A DNA stretch of 64,000 nucleotides from Symbiodinium kawagutii (Eukaryota > Sar > Dinophyceae > Suessiales > Symbiodiniaceae), in assembly GCA_009767595.1 (NCBI GenBank), contig VSDK01020649.1, positions 197,504-261,503 on the forward strand, written 5' to 3'. Under the pieces are notes generated by a model. That model did not search any database, had not been told where the DNA came from, and saw only the letters and a program-made list of their open reading frames with translations. Shown piece by piece: positions 22,391 through 33,420 of this stretch; the first letter of the stretch is position 1; every line of letters starts with the position of its first letter. The position numbers and the translations under genes are program-made.

Positions 22391-22943
22391 GTTAACCGAG
22401 CTTGTCGGTGGGCGGCTATGCAAAGAGAGTTGTTCCTAATTAGCCATGACGGACAGATAATGGTTGGCTAGTATATAGTTACAATTAAGCCAGAATGGTT
22501 AGATAATGGTTAGACAATGCTTGGTTAGTAGTTTCAATTACAATCTCTTTATATCTTTTTACGCAATATCTAAAAGAACCGGATGGTTAGATAATGGTCG
22601 GGTAGTACTTGCAGGTCAGCACCCCACCAGCGTTTGTTCATCAATAACAGCACAGCTTGTGGATGTCCGGCAATCAATGGACATACTATGGCAGCGCCAA
22701 TCAAGTAAGTCATTTCCAGAGTAGTCCTGGGTTTGGGTGAGGGGATTCGCAAATTGAGCCAGCAAGAATGGTGCTAATTGGTGGTTGATGGTGTTTGACA
22801 AGCATTAGAACCAACGGTCAAGGGAATCACCACCCAGCAGGGTATTTTTTTTTTGGGGGAAGGATCTTCGCTCCAGAGTTTGAAAGTCAAACACCATGGT
22901 AACTGATGATTGTTGGTCTTACTCGCTCACAGAATTGTGAAAT

Positions 22944-23043
22944 GGGTATGTGCCAAGCCATAACGGCACCCCCAAAACCAACGGCTTCCATTTGTAAAAT
23001 GATCATTTTTTGGGCCCAGTGGTTATCCTATGGCTTGGCACAA
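22944..23043. mobile_element. MITE-like element with variant termini
   Basis: Inverted termini TGTGCCAAGCCATAA and TATGGCTTGGCACA enclose ACGGCACCCCCAAAACCAAC and a GGGCCCAGTGG block. The CCATA..TATGG core and the interior layout resemble family 1, but the outermost bases differ (GTGCCAAG in place of GTTTCTCA). It may be a sister family. Confidence 0.65.
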
Positions 23044-26000
23044 ATACAAAGAACCCATGAATTCTGGGAGCATCACCTTTGACAAAGCAGCTGAGCACCC
23101 TGATCTCGCTCAAGCCACGAGGCATGGATCATAAAGCTGGGAATCATGTGATGAGTCATGAGCAACGCACAGGTGTTGCTTCAAGGCATGCTTGGTGCGG
23201 TGTCCAGGATCAATGCACTTGAACTGCAGCTTAGTTGGTGATGTTCCTCAAGGGATCAGTTGAACATCTGAAAAACCAGCAAGTTACGTTGCCATTGGAT
23301 ACCGCACTGCTAGCAGGTTGAGCCACTGGATAATCCAATCGCTCAACTCCAGCAGTTCGGTCTAAGTTCTCGCTGGCTTGTGGGAAATGGAAATGATGAG
23401 GAAATGATATGACATTTGATAGATGGGATGATATACATATTTTTGATTTCTGGATGCCACAGTAAGTTTGGATCATGGACAGGCTCTTGTACTTTGCAGC
23501 TTCAATCTGGACCGAAGCGATATCCGTGCAACAGATCGGCGTTCAAAACGTTTCGATCTGATGGCGCAGGAGATGTGTTTTCCTGCGTGCATCTATCCGC
23601 AGATCTTTTTTATGCAGGAAAAGGATGCCACCAGGCAAAGGACGACAGAAGGTTAGTTTTGTCACTACAAATGTTTCAAAGGACACCCCCCCAAGCATCC
23701 CAAAGTCAATAGTTTCCACAGTGGACTGACCAAAGACTATCAACCAAGCTACGACAAGCCCAATTTTTTCCAACCCATTGGCTGGGACTTGCATACTGTA
23801 CCCGTGTGTTGGCTGGAAAAATCTGGTGGCTTTCATAGTAGTTTTACGTCTCAATGTTGTGTGTGTTGGGCATGCATTTCTAATGAACATCAGCACCATG
23901 TCGATTTTGTTCAAATCCTCATAGTTGTTTTCGCATCCCTCAGTGCCGTAGCAACAGAAACTGTGACCCGCAAAGCGTGGCGTTCGCTGTGTGTGGCTCG
24001 TTCGTGCCGATGCGAGCCAGAAGCGGCAGCTGCCAGTATTCCTTGATGCTGAACTCAGACACCCCGCTACTACTACTGGGCGCATCTGTTTGCAGGACAG
24101 TGGCGCAACCGCTTCTGAGTGCTTTTACCGTGCATCGCAACCATCAGTTGCCTCCAGCGCTGAAAACTCTTCGTGTTGGACCGTGCTCCACCTATCACCA
24201 TGCCCTAGGCTGTCTCCACGGATCTTCGGGAACTGGGGCCATCGCTATGAACATTGGACCCCATAGAGCTCCTGTTGTTTCCCACATCTTTTGCGTATGT
24301 TTATGCGACGCATATCAACAGCCCATGACCTGGAAATACAGTTCTTCTCCTAGCCAGAAATCTATGGCATGCGATCGGGTAATTATAGATTTTCGCAGTG
24401 TTGACAGTCTTAATAATGGTCTGGGTAGGTTTTGATAGTGAAACCAGTAATTACTCGCACCAGCAATTGCTTCACCGAACCGGTCTCCTTTCTAATTCCA
24501 CTTTTGTTGCTAGAAATGGATGCATCCCGGAGCGAAAGAAACAAGCCGCTTTCTTAGCATGTTCCTCCAATGGTGATGGCTATAACCGTAATTGCCACAG
24601 TGCTGAATAGCTTTCCATGGGCTTCTTGCTGTCAGGTCTTGACCGGTCCAACCGTCGAAATAGCAGGGTGAAATGAAATTCCCCTGGTCTGTGACAAACA
24701 AGTGGACAAGTGGCAGTATCCCGTGTCCAATTTGGGTTTCTTGTGACAGGCTGACATTTGCCGGACTTTCCTTCTTGCGCTGAATCAGGCCCGCTTAGTT
24801 TCTCCCGCGCTGGTGACAATTGACCAGTGAAGATAGGTAGCTGTTGGTCACAATCAATTCAATATGCTAGATGGTGACCATAAAAGTGAGCAGCAGCATG
24901 TTGGATGAAACCCACTGGTATGTGGTGACAGTTTTGAACCATAGCTACGTGTGGACGCCACGAGTCAAGACATGGCCATCGATTTTTAACTTTTCCTCTG
25001 GCAGGCTGCTTGCGACCAGTTCAGACAAAGACGGTCTGGTGACAGAACGTGGTTGAGAATTCTTAATACATTGCATTAGTGTTCAACATTGGATGGTCAA
25101 TCATGGCAACCGTGATAATCTGTTGATAATCAGCCAAACCACATATTAGGTGTCGGCCATTCAAGGTGTACCCGGGTACCTAAAAAATGTTGGCTTATGG
25201 TAGATTTTTCCCGCAGAAATAGGATTCTGACTGGTTTGGGGATTTCTCCAAGTCTTCGGGTAAAGTCTGTTGTCACTTCGAGGGGATTGGGTGCTGGAAT
25301 CATGGGGGATTGTACCAACCGATGTAGCGTGAGATCTACAACTGTAAACCATCCATTTTGGGAGACAAGACACCAGCTATTGTCATTCACACATTTTACA
25401 CATTTTTCGACATCCTTAGACTGTTCTTGATTATATAGCCATTATCATGCGCAGATCTTTATTCACCACCAAGTCACAATTGACCCCGCTTTTGATTAAG
25501 AATGACTATTCGAAAGCATGATGGTCAATCATTATCCATAATATTATCATTGTGTTATCCATATGAATGGTTCATGATCATTGTTCGAAAACATTATCCT
25601 TATAGTAATGATCATCAACCATTCATATGGACCTCCCACTGCTGGATTTGCTGGGTAAAATCTGTGTCTCAGCAGGCGCAGGATGGCCTTGGTCAAGATG
25701 TTGTACGGCAGGTGCCGGTTGTGTGGGGCACCGGTCAGCCTTTTGGCACGAAAGAAGGGATCAATGGATTATATTGGATTAGTTATATTATCTTATATTG
25801 GATTTACTGGGTTAAAATGAAATTAACAACCAATTGTGTAGGATGCAAGAAATTGAACACATGTAATTTTGTCAAGATTCTAGTTTAGCATTTGGCCACT
25901 TCTTTGTTAACATATGCTTGCAAATTGAATTATTACGGGCACTTCTCTCTTTGCAAATGGCCTGGACCTTGTTGGTCTACTCAGACGCCTGGAAGAGCAC

Positions 26001-26074
26001 TAGTGCTGTTATTTTAAGAACGCTCCCAACTAAAGTACTGCAATCACTGCTGCAAAGTTAATAAGGCCAACAAT
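23044..26074. other. Mixed DNA with unassigned open stretches
   Basis: 23.93-24.28 kb is GC-richer and open on plus in two frames (for example RADASQKRQLPVFLDAELRH) and on minus for 180 codons (23543-24085), so strand is undecided. 24.99-25.04 kb reads GRLLATSSDKDGL before a GT, faintly like a WD repeat. 25.67-25.72 kb, after TCTCAG, reads QAQDGLGQDVVRQ. None is strong enough to name. Confidence 0.3.
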
Positions 26075-26174
26075 GGGGGTTTCTTGCGATAGGGGTACCC
26101 CAAAATCATCCAATGTTGATAATTTATGGTACTAAACCAACAATTTATGGAGTTACCAGTTTTGAGAACCCCCC
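26075..26174. mobile_element. Family 1 MITE-like element, copy 7
   Basis: Left GGGGGTTTCTTGCGATAGGG, GTACCCCAAAATCATCCAAT, right CAGTTTTGAGAACCCCCC. 100 bp. Confidence 0.85.
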
Positions 26175-26500
26175 ATATAGTTGAACAGAGACGCTTTGAT
26201 GATCAGTTCAACCTGGACATTTGGATAAGCTGAATCGCATCTCAGTAGAACGTTGACATTAGGTACGGTAGATAATACTTGTTTACGGGGACAAGCTGAA
26301 CACATGTTGCGCAAAGGCATGTTTGATATTGTATCACCAATATTTGTGACCATGCATTCTAGATGCTTACGCTGTTGTTCGCGTCCTCTCTGCCATCGCT
26401 GTAGCAGCAAGGGTCTATAGTAGGGTAGTCCTTAGTCCTAGTCCCAGTCGCAGTCCTGTAGACGTAGCCGTAGTGGTGGTCTTGGTGGTAGTGGTGGTGG

Positions 26501-26896
26501 NNNNNNNNNNNNNNNNNNNNNNNNNNNNNNNNNNNNNNNNNNNNNNNNNNNNNNNNNNNNNNNNNNNNNNNNNNNNNNNNNNNNNNNNNNNNNNNNNNNN
26601 NNNNNNNNNNNNNNNNNNNNNNNNNNNNNNNNNNNNNNNNNNNNNNNNNNNNNNNNNNNNNNNNNNNNNNNNNNNNNNNNNNNNNNNNNNNNNNNNNNNN
26701 NNNNNNNNNNNNNNNNNNNNNNNNNNNNNNNNNNNNNNNNNNNNNNNNNNNNNNNNNNNNNNNNNNNNNNNNNNNNNNNNNNNNNNNNNNNNNNNNNNNN
26801 NNNNNNNNNNNNNNNNNNNNNNNNNNNNNNNNNNNNNNNNNNNNNNNNNNNNNNNNNNNNNNNNNNNNNNNNNNNNNNNNNNNNNNNNNNNNNNNN
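26501..26896. other. Assembly gap (396 N)
   Basis: Run of N preceded by a (GGT)n tract (26473-26500), so a G-rich trinucleotide repeat probably broke the assembly. Open frames spanning it are artefacts. Confidence 1.
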
Positions 26897-27069
26897 GGGG
26901 CCCAGCCATGCCCCGGGCAAGCAGGTGCGTGAGCTGGAGAATCTGGTTCATCAGCGGCACCCACAACTGGCACCTCCACCGGTGGGTCAACCTGAGGGAG
27001 ACCAGGGCCAGGGACCGCTGGGATTTCGCCTACTTGGACCTAGGGGTCTTGCCTGGGAAGCGGATGTGA
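26897..27069 (+). CDS. Candidate exon cut by the gap, Pro/Gln-rich
   Basis: The plus frame reads VRELENLVHQRHPQLAPPPV, then GQPEGDQGQGPLGFRLLGPR, with GC-rich composition directly after the gap. A short helix-like start runs into a Pro/Gly/Gln-rich segment. It resembles in style the Pro-rich exons at 29.6 and 30.35 kb and may belong to the same gene. A possible donor is the GT at 26982. Not identified. Confidence 0.35.
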
Positions 27070-27129
27070 AACCCAACAGTTTCGGAGTTGAAAGCACAGC
27101 CAGGTGTGAATCTGGTCTCAAACCCTTGA

Positions 27130-27215
27130 GCATTGCCGTGCCATTATCATCCATTATATTTATCATCCATTATCATCCATTATCATCCATTATCATCCCA
27201 TTATCCATTATCCAA
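27130..27215. repeat. (ATTATCATCC)n degenerate repeat
   Basis: Five or six loosely repeated CCATTATCAT units with variable spacing. Confidence 0.85.
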
Positions 27216-27564
27216 TATGATTCTGCAGTATGCCATCAACCACGATGCAAGAAGCCCCCTTTCATTGCGCTGGGGCCCCCGCCCTAGGTGGCCACGCGTC
27301 CACCGCCACAGGAAGCTGTGCTGGGGGCCCACTGGGAAAGGAAGGGAAGTGACAGCTGGTATGCACCAAATACAGCCACTGATGAGTTAATGACGATTGA
27401 TGATTGTCAATGTTGATATGATTACTGGAGTGAAATAGGTTCGTTGAAACCCTACCGTTTGCCGGAGATACATTGCCAAGTGCCATCAATGTCAACCGTT
27501 ACACAATCTGGTCTGTCAGATGTTCAGAACCCTGCGCAGGCCTGTCGTTTTCAGACTCTTCAAA

Positions 27565-27650
27565 TTGAGAAACTCCAACAATCTAAAACCTTGAACCCTT
27601 TAACCCAAAACCACAACCCCCAAAACCCAAACTTAAATCCTAAAACCCTG
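27565..27650. repeat. CCCTAAA-like degenerate tract
   Basis: CTAAAACCTTGAACCC, AACCCAAAACCAC, CCCAAAACCCAAAC, CCTAAAACCC: a degenerate interstitial tract resembling the complement of TTTAGGG. Its counterpart in the other orientation is at 50150-50240. Confidence 0.6.
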
Positions 27651-27809
27651 GCAGGGGTGTGTTTCAGCCTTGGTCAAGCCTAGGATATTACTTGTCCGTA
27701 CAGGTGGTGCATAGGAACGACGGTCTTCTGTTCATAAGCGAACGTTCCACTTGGAGGGAATATCTTTAATGATGTTGAGGGATGCTCAGTCCTCAAACCA
27801 CTTTATGTA

Positions 27810-28083
27810 ATGAACCAACCATCTTTAGGGTCCCCTATGGCTTGAGAAACCACTATATGATTGCTTATTGTTGGTTCTCAATCCCCTAGTGCTAGTTTTA
27901 ATTTACCAGTTGGTTAAGCATACCAGTTGGTAATATGGTGGTTTCTCAAAATAGGGGTACCCCTAAATCATCCTTTATTAAGCATTTATAGTTTATAGTT
28001 ATAAACCAACCATCTTTAGGGTCCCCTATGGCTTGAGAAACCACTATATGATTGCGTATTGTTGGTTCTCAATCCCCTATTGC
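27810..28083. repeat. 193-bp direct duplication carrying a family 1 right half
   Basis: About 80 bp containing GGGTCCCCTATGGCTTGAGA followed by AACCACTATATGATTGC and TTGTTGGTTCTCAATCCCCT occurs at about 27813-27893 and again at about 28006-28083. The second copy belongs to a complete family 1 element; the first is only its right half plus flank. The flank was therefore duplicated together with the element. Confidence 0.8.
27936..28043. mobile_element. Family 1 MITE-like element, reference-like copy 8
   Basis: Left GGTGGTTTCTCAAAATAGGG, GTACCCCTAAATCATCC, interior TTTATAGTTATAAACCAACC, right GGGTCCCCTATGGCTTGAGA then AACCAC. Flanked by ATATG on both sides (27933-27937 overlapping the terminus, and directly after the right end), a likely 5-bp target duplication. 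Confidence 0.9.
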
Positions 28084-28339
28084 TATTGATTTTTCCTCAT
28101 GATTAACCAGCAAGTTATCATCCCCTATATCATGGTTAACCATATCTGGTTAATCCCTCAATAACCAGCATGGTTAGTGATTAACCAGTTCATCAACCAT
28201 ACCAGTTGGTTATATCAGCCCCCAAGGCTGGGGCTGGTTCCACCACCTTGTCGCAGAGCTCAGGCCACCGCCTCCCAGTGCCACTGGTCTGGTGCCGCCG
28301 TGAGGGATGCCCAGCTGACGCAGAGGAGCTGTGAAGTCA

Positions 28340-28740
28340 TGTGAAGTTGACCAAAAAGGTTGATGATTAGGTGATGGTTGGTTGAACTAGTACTTAACAT
28401 GATGATTAGGTGATGGTTGGTTGAACTAGTACTTAACATGATGGTGTTAATGATGGTTAATGATGTTTGTTGGACCATTATAATTAACATGATAGGTGAT
28501 GGTGAGTTGAGATTGAAGTATGGTTTAACAGCTGATTAACTGATGATTAATGATGGTTAATGATGGTTAAGCAGCTGACAAGATGGTTGATTGATGGTGA
28601 CGTGGTGGTTGAAGTTTTCAAGTAGTACTTAAGGTTACATGATGGTTAATGATGGGCTACATAATGGTTAACTTGACAAGGGTCCATTGATGGTCACATG
28701 ATGGTTAAATGATGGCTACTTGATGGTCAAATGTTGGTCG
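28340..28740. repeat. GATGGTTAATGATGG-rich tract with a 43-bp tandem duplication
   Basis: A unit of about 43 bp (GATGATTAGGTGATGGTTGG then TTGAACTAGTACTTAACAT) is present twice in tandem near 28357-28441, followed by 300 bp of ATGGTTAATGATGG words. Non-coding. Confidence 0.8.
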
Positions 28741-29592
28741 GTGGTGATTCTTAATTGTGATGCTGCCAATATACTGAACTTGCCAACGGGCAACAATGAC
28801 AGCGTGGTTGATCCATGGTTAATAATAGTATACTTTAACGGTTACTGGTTGATACTAGGGCCCGACAAGAATAGGGGATATACCAGCTGTATGACTATGG
28901 GTCAATATCAATTAGCCAAAATTGGGTGCCTGTATATCTCCACAAAGACTAGTTTGGTCATTTGTGGCATGTTTACGAGGGGTACAGAGTATTGACCCAC
29001 ATCAAATTTTTGAAGCCTCATGAACTTGCCAATTGTTGAAATAGGATGATGGGTGATGGATTATGGGTGATTATTATTGAACTTGCCATACTTGATGCAT
29101 ACACCAGCTATGTCAAATGAGAGGCCGACTTCTAATCATGGCACTCGCAGCCGGTCACATAGATAACTTTCAATTGCGGTTGACTGGCTGTCGGGCAAAA
29201 CCACAGGACAAACAAGTAGCCATTAAGGAAGGTTTGCCGGTGAGGTAATGTGGTTCAGATCAACAATACAATTAAGTGACAAGCTTACTTGACACACTAC
29301 AAACAATAATAATCACTATCCTCCAGAATCTTTGAGAATCATTGATAGCCCGCAAATCACCTATCTTCAAATCAACAACCAACCTCACGAACTGTCAGCA
29401 ATCATTCTTAACCCACCATATGTGACCTTAACTATCATTAACCACCACCAATTATCAATCTTAAGCATCACAAATCATAAATCGTAACATTAATCATCAC
29501 CAACCAGCCCCAACTCATCCCCAACTCATCCTCAACTCATCACCCACCCTTCAACAATCCAGCACTGACCCATCCTTGAGAGCACTGGTCAG
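28741..29592. other. Spacer with a weak family 2 copy
   Basis: 28883-29000 has TATGACTATGGGTCAA and TATTGACCCACAT as loose inverted ends (a degenerate family 2 element). 29270-29560 is AC-rich simple-like DNA (ACCAACC, TCATCCCCAACTC). No gene seen. Confidence 0.4.
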
Positions 29593-29695
29593 GTCATCGC
29601 CGCCCCCGGCCCCTGCGCCCACTACAGCCATGCCGGCGCCGCCCAGCCAGCCTGTGCCCTCACCGCCACCGGTGGAGGTAGCGGACCAGCTGCTG
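29593..29695 (+). CDS. Candidate Pro/Ala-rich exon of a two-exon pair
   Basis: A GC-rich island after ACTGGTCAG. The plus frame reads SSPPPAPAPTTAMPAPPSQP, then VPSPPPVEVADQLL, ending before GTGATG (donor). With the donor at 29696, the exon ends in phase 0, which fits the next candidate exon starting at 30351. The Pro/Ala/Thr-rich sequence is probably a disordered linker. I do not know the protein. Confidence 0.45.
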
Positions 29696-29805
29696 GTGAT
29701 GTGGGAACTGATGGTTGATGACATATAAGCTACCAGTGGTTAAGTAGCTGGTTAATGGTTGATCATAGGGGATAATGACCGACAATAATAGGGGATATAC
29801 CAGCT

Positions 29806-29974
29806 ATATATGGCAATGGGTCAGGCAGTTCACCAACCAATTTCATGGTGGATAGTTACACCAACATCATAGGGAAATCAATGTAATGGGGGATAACCAC
29901 CAATAAGAATAGGGAACACAATGATTAATGATGGGGGAACCAGGGGGACAGGGTGAACTGACCCACTGCCATGT
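29806..29974. mobile_element. Family 2 MITE-like element (long copy)
   Basis: Starts ATATGGCAATGGGTCAG, ends TGACCCACTGCCATGT. Interior ACCAACCAATTTCATGGTGG, GATTAATGATGGGGGAACC. About 169 bp, longer than the others by an extra CAATAAGAATAGGG-type segment. Confidence 0.65.
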
Positions 29975-30350
29975 CATGACCACTTAGTGAGGATTGTATG
30001 ATGATTTTTGGTAGTGATGATGGTTAATTGATGGTACCAATGTTACCAATAGATACTACTGCATCATTGTTGGTCATGTTTCGCTGATGCTTCATCGAGA
30101 GTTCATGGAGTTCATGCTTCATTGATGATGAAGGATTTTACTGTGCTGATGATTAATGTGAATGATGACCAGTGAATGGTTGACCTCTGGAAAACTAACC
30201 TTGTTGCGCTGAAAATCACCATTTTTTTCTAGGTAAAACCACTATAAATCACCATTTTTCTGGAGGATTTTCTATGCAACCAGGTGAGTTTGCGGGAGTT
30301 TTTGTCGGATGCTCTGCTGATGGGCCATGGGTGGTGACCAGTGGTGCCAG

Positions 30351-30513
30351 GTCCGAGCCGAAGCAGTGCCACCTGGACACCCACCGCAGCGCGTCGCCGG
30401 TGAGACGGCGACGGCGACGGTTCCCACGGTTCCGACGACGGCGCCGGCGCCGCAGAAGTTGGAGTCGCCGGATGCTGAGACCTGGAGCTGCTATGAGCTG
30501 CTGAAGCTGCTGA
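30351..30513 (+). CDS. Candidate Pro/Thr-rich exon, second of pair
   Basis: Acceptor GTGGTGCCAG, then a plus frame VRAEAVPPGHPPQRVAGETA, TATVPTVPTTAPAPQKLESP, DAETWSCYELLKLLN. It is GC-rich inside AT-rich DNA, and its phase matches the exon at 29593-29695 across a 655-bp GT..AG intron. Like that exon it is a Pro/Thr/Ala-rich linker, here ending in a short helix-like ELLKLL segment. The minus strand is open too (Arg-rich) but less protein-like. The 3' end is not fixed. Confidence 0.45.
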
Positions 30514-30794
30514 ATTCTCTTCATAAGCTGAGAATTAATTCTATAGTGTTTAATTTGATTTACAATAATCTATAATGATTTATGATGCAATTGCTGATCT
30601 ATCTCATGATTTATGATGCATTTATGATGATTGATAATACTCTAATTGATAGTATTTTTTTTGTGATTGATCATCATCAATAGTGATTCATGATGGTCTT
30701 AGATCTTTTGTTGGTTTTTTGTTGATGGTTTTATAGGGGATTACAATGGTTAGTATTGGGGAGAATGACCAATGAAAATGGTTAAACAACTATA

Positions 30795-30896
30795 TGGTGG
30801 TTTCTCAAAATTGGGAACCTCCCAAGAATGGTTGTTTTTGTACTATAAATTACTAGTATTGGATGATTTGCGGGTACCCTATTTTGAGAAACACCC
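30795..30896. mobile_element. Family 1 MITE-like element, copy 9
   Basis: Left ATGGTGGTTTCTCAAAATTG, inner GGATGATTTGCGGGTACCCT, right ATTTTGAGAAACACCC. Confidence 0.85.
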
Positions 30897-32052
30897 ATAA
30901 TATAATGATTATGGAAGTTTAAAATGATTTATAACGATCAAAAATCATTTACAATGAGTAAGAAGCACATGTAGCTCACCAGGCTGATTCAATAGATTGC
31001 ACTAGCCAATCATTCTTGGCAAAAGAAGGTTTCCAACCAAGCATCAATGATCGCAAGAGCTGTGCTGATATCCATTAGTTGGTTCCAGTAGCGGAGATGG
31101 CAACAAGAAGAATTTTCAAGTAGTGATGGGTTCGCACCGACCTGTTGCTGGGTTAATGAATGACCATTGTGGGAGGGTTTTTCCATTTGTGAATATTGTG
31201 GAACGCGCACATCGACGGGTAGATTGCATTTTTCTTCCAGTACTTCTACACTGGACCCAACTCCGAGTTCGATGAACCATTCATTTCAAGGAACACCAGC
31301 AAGTAGGAAGCGATTGCCCCCCAATTGATCCATCTTGTTTCAAGGTTTTTTGCGTTCCTCGTTTTGGATTGTGATAGAAATCGAAGTGGTCAATGGATGT
31401 TGATGCTGATGGATGCTCATGGATGTTGACGGATATCAAAGTGACTGACCAGTTGGTGACAACGAAGCTTTCCCCGCACCAATCGAGTGCACAGCAACCC
31501 AGGGAAGCTCACGCCATCATCAAGAGGAGCGGGCTCCAGGGAAGTCCTTGCCGATGAAGTGCGGTGGCAAGCTGGAGATCCACAGCCAAGCTACGCTACT
31601 TGTTCCGTGGAACATCAAGAGGATTCCCTAGGACTCCTTGACTATCCTTGGCTAACGCTTTGTAAATGTGAAGCAATTTGAAGTATGATACTGATGCTCA
31701 CCATTCGCTGTATTCGAGCAGTGTTTGATTCCCACCAGTGAAATCTGATCCCTGTCAGCCACTGGAACCAATCAAGACCCTGAAACTCGAATGGATGGTG
31801 AGAGGGCCATCACCGACTACCGGCCAAGAGTGAGTAATCATGGTCACGTGGCTGAAAATGGAGGATGACCATGGCTAATGGTAGTTTATAGTAATAGCGA
31901 AATATCGGAAATGGCCTAGTGTTTCACAGTGTACCATCACAATGGCTACGGCAAATCTGATCGGGAAGCTCGGCTTCTTTCCGTCGGCGTGCCAGTCTCT
32001 TTGACAGAATCCGATCCCCGTGGCGTCCTAAGAATTTTTTGGTGCTGCAAAT
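30897..32052. other. Unassigned, one GC-richer island
   Basis: 31440-31680 is open in all plus frames for 50-64 codons (one reads PREAHAIIKRSGLQG, another GSREVLADEVRWQAGDP). It looks like an exon, but the frame cannot be chosen. The rest is AT-rich. Confidence 0.3.
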
Positions 32053-32155
32053 GGGTGTTTCTCAAAATAGGGGTACCCCCAAATCATCCAGTAGTTAACC
32101 ATCTATAACAGTAAACCAACCATTTTTGGGGCTCCCTATGGCTTGAGAAACCACC
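32053..32155. mobile_element. Family 1 MITE-like element, copy 10
   Basis: Left GGTGTTTCTCAAAATAGGGG, TACCCCCAAATCATCCAGT, right GGCTCCCTATGGCTTGAGA, AACCACC. CAAAT is seen at both flanks. It lies 34 bp upstream of the exon at 32190. Confidence 0.9.
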
Positions 32156-32189
32156 AAATCAACGATTCGCTGAGATTGATCCGCTGCAG

Positions 32190-32374
32190 TGGCAGCAGTT
32201 CCGTGCTGTGTATCCGCGCCATGGTCCCATGGTCACAACTGGATTGGGAGAGCTTTGTGGAGCCCTTGGCGCTTTGGGATGGGGTACCCCTTGGGCATCC
32301 GCGCAGCTGAGGCAAGAACTCAATAAGGCACGGGTTGTGCCTGGGATAATCTTCGCATGGAAGGAGATTGTTTT
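32190..32374 (+). CDS. Candidate exon, unidentified, framed by two MITEs
   Basis: After GATCCGCTGCAG the plus frame reads WQQFRAVYPRHGPMVTTGLG, ELCGALGALGWGTPWASAQL, RQELNKARVVPGIIFAWKEI, VFV. This is about 60 codons of convincing protein-like sequence with Gly/Ala-rich and helical parts. Elements of family 1 lie just before (32053-32155) and just after (32387-32481), so they sit in the flanking introns. No domain is recognised. The 3' end may be at GAAG before GA (about 32363) or a little later. Confidence 0.5.
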
Positions 32375-32386
32375 TGTCCATAAATG

Positions 32387-32481
32387 GGGAGGTTTCTCAA
32401 AATAGGGAACCACAACAGTTGGTTGATGAAAAGTTGTCAAAATGGGATGATCCGGGGGTACCCCAAGTTTAGGAACCCACC
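32387..32481. mobile_element. Family 1 MITE-like element with 5-bp target duplication
   Basis: Left GGGAGGTTTCTCAAAATAGG, inner GGGATGATCCGGGGGTACCC, right TTTAGGAACCCACC. AAATG occurs at 32382-32386 and 32482-32486 (up to AAATGGGG if the first bases of the element are counted). Confidence 0.85.
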
Positions 32482-32839
32482 AAATGGGGCTTTGATGGTG
32501 TCCAAATTTCCGGTACCTGTCCCTGCTCTTGGTGAGAGATGCGATCTATGCACACAAGGCTGTATACGCATGGCCGCATGTTCTTGTACTCTGTGTAGCC
32601 GCCAAAACCTGAGTCATTAGGCGATGTGCCAAATATGAAGCACACATTATCGGCACAGGAAAACCAGCAGCGTTGAGGTCTCTTCAACTTCGACTGAGAC
32701 GGCTTTGTCCAAAGAATCGTAAACCAACGACAGAAGATTTAGGCGTTTTAGTAACGCGAAACCAGAAACCCATAATATAAATCAACATAATATCTATATA
32801 TATATATATACATAATCCACCCAATAAACTTGATGAAAT

Positions 32840-32982
32840 TCTGCATTCAAAATGACCATCATTTTGGTAGAGCGCGAACGTATGCGATTGTCCTGCGCCA
32901 GTTGCTGCAAGAGTACTCCCAGAAGGATGACAAACATCACTACAAGCAGGAGCGTTGTGCAGCGGGGAACCAGGTTCCACAC
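32840..32982 (-). CDS. Candidate minus-strand exon with a transmembrane helix
   Basis: On minus, after AAGCAACCTCAG, the frame reads WNLVPRCTTLLLVVMFVILL, GVLLQQLAQDNRIRSRSTKM, MVILN. It contains a strongly hydrophobic 21-residue segment (TTLLLVVMFVILLGVLLQQLA) followed by a basic stretch, so a membrane helix with a positive cytosolic side is likely. Channels and transporters often look like this, but nothing here identifies a family. A possible donor is the GT before TTATTGG. The 3' end is uncertain. Confidence 0.45.
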
Positions 32983-33046
32983 TGAGGTTGCTTGATTTGT
33001 CAGATCATGAACCGCTTATGGATGCTGTATGCTGAATCTAAATATA

Positions 33047-33150
33047 TGGTGGTTTCTCAAAATAGGGGTAGCTCCAAATCATCCAGTTTATTAACAATTT
33101 ATAGTAATAATCCATCCATTTTGGGGGTCCCCTATGACTTGAGAAACCAG
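33047..33150. mobile_element. Family 1 MITE-like element, copy 12
   Basis: Left GGTGGTTTCTCAAAATAGGG, GTAGCTCCAAATCATCCAGT, interior TTTATAGTAATAATCCATCC, right GGGGTCCCCTATGACTTGAG, AAACCAG. Confidence 0.9.
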
Positions 33151-33362
33151 CAAATAGTGCCTTATGCAGACAGTCAATTTCGGGACGACAACTGGGCTAG
33201 GCTCTGATTCCAGTTGTGGCATGTAACAATCCTTGCCGGTTCACCACCCCGCAGAAGCCGATAGATGGCACACCCAAGACGTATTTCACACGTCGTGTGT
33301 TTAGAGCCGCATGCAACGGACATGTGTGAGATCTTTCTCCTGCAAATGTTAAACTGACCAGG

Positions 33363-33420
33363 GGAGGCAACCAATGAGGGCAACCCCAGCCCAGCCTCTG
33401 GAATGGCCAAACCATTGATC
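33363..33420 (-). CDS. Weak minus-strand exon candidate
   Basis: On minus, after GCTGCGCAAGT, the frame reads INGLAIPEAGLGLPSLVASP before GTCAGT. It is short and well framed by AG and GT, and could belong with the minus-strand exon at 32840-32982. There is no domain, so it may be chance. Confidence 0.25.

Noticed and set aside
23543-24085. 180-codon minus-strand ORF
   Set aside because: No domain, mixed composition, and two plus frames equally open over part of it; strand cannot be chosen.
24960-25045. WD40-like GRLLATSSDKDGL
   Set aside because: Single short motif with no Trp-Asp, no neighbouring repeats and no clear exon ends.
26359-27069. Long ORFs across the first gap
   Set aside because: They exist only because N codons are not stops.
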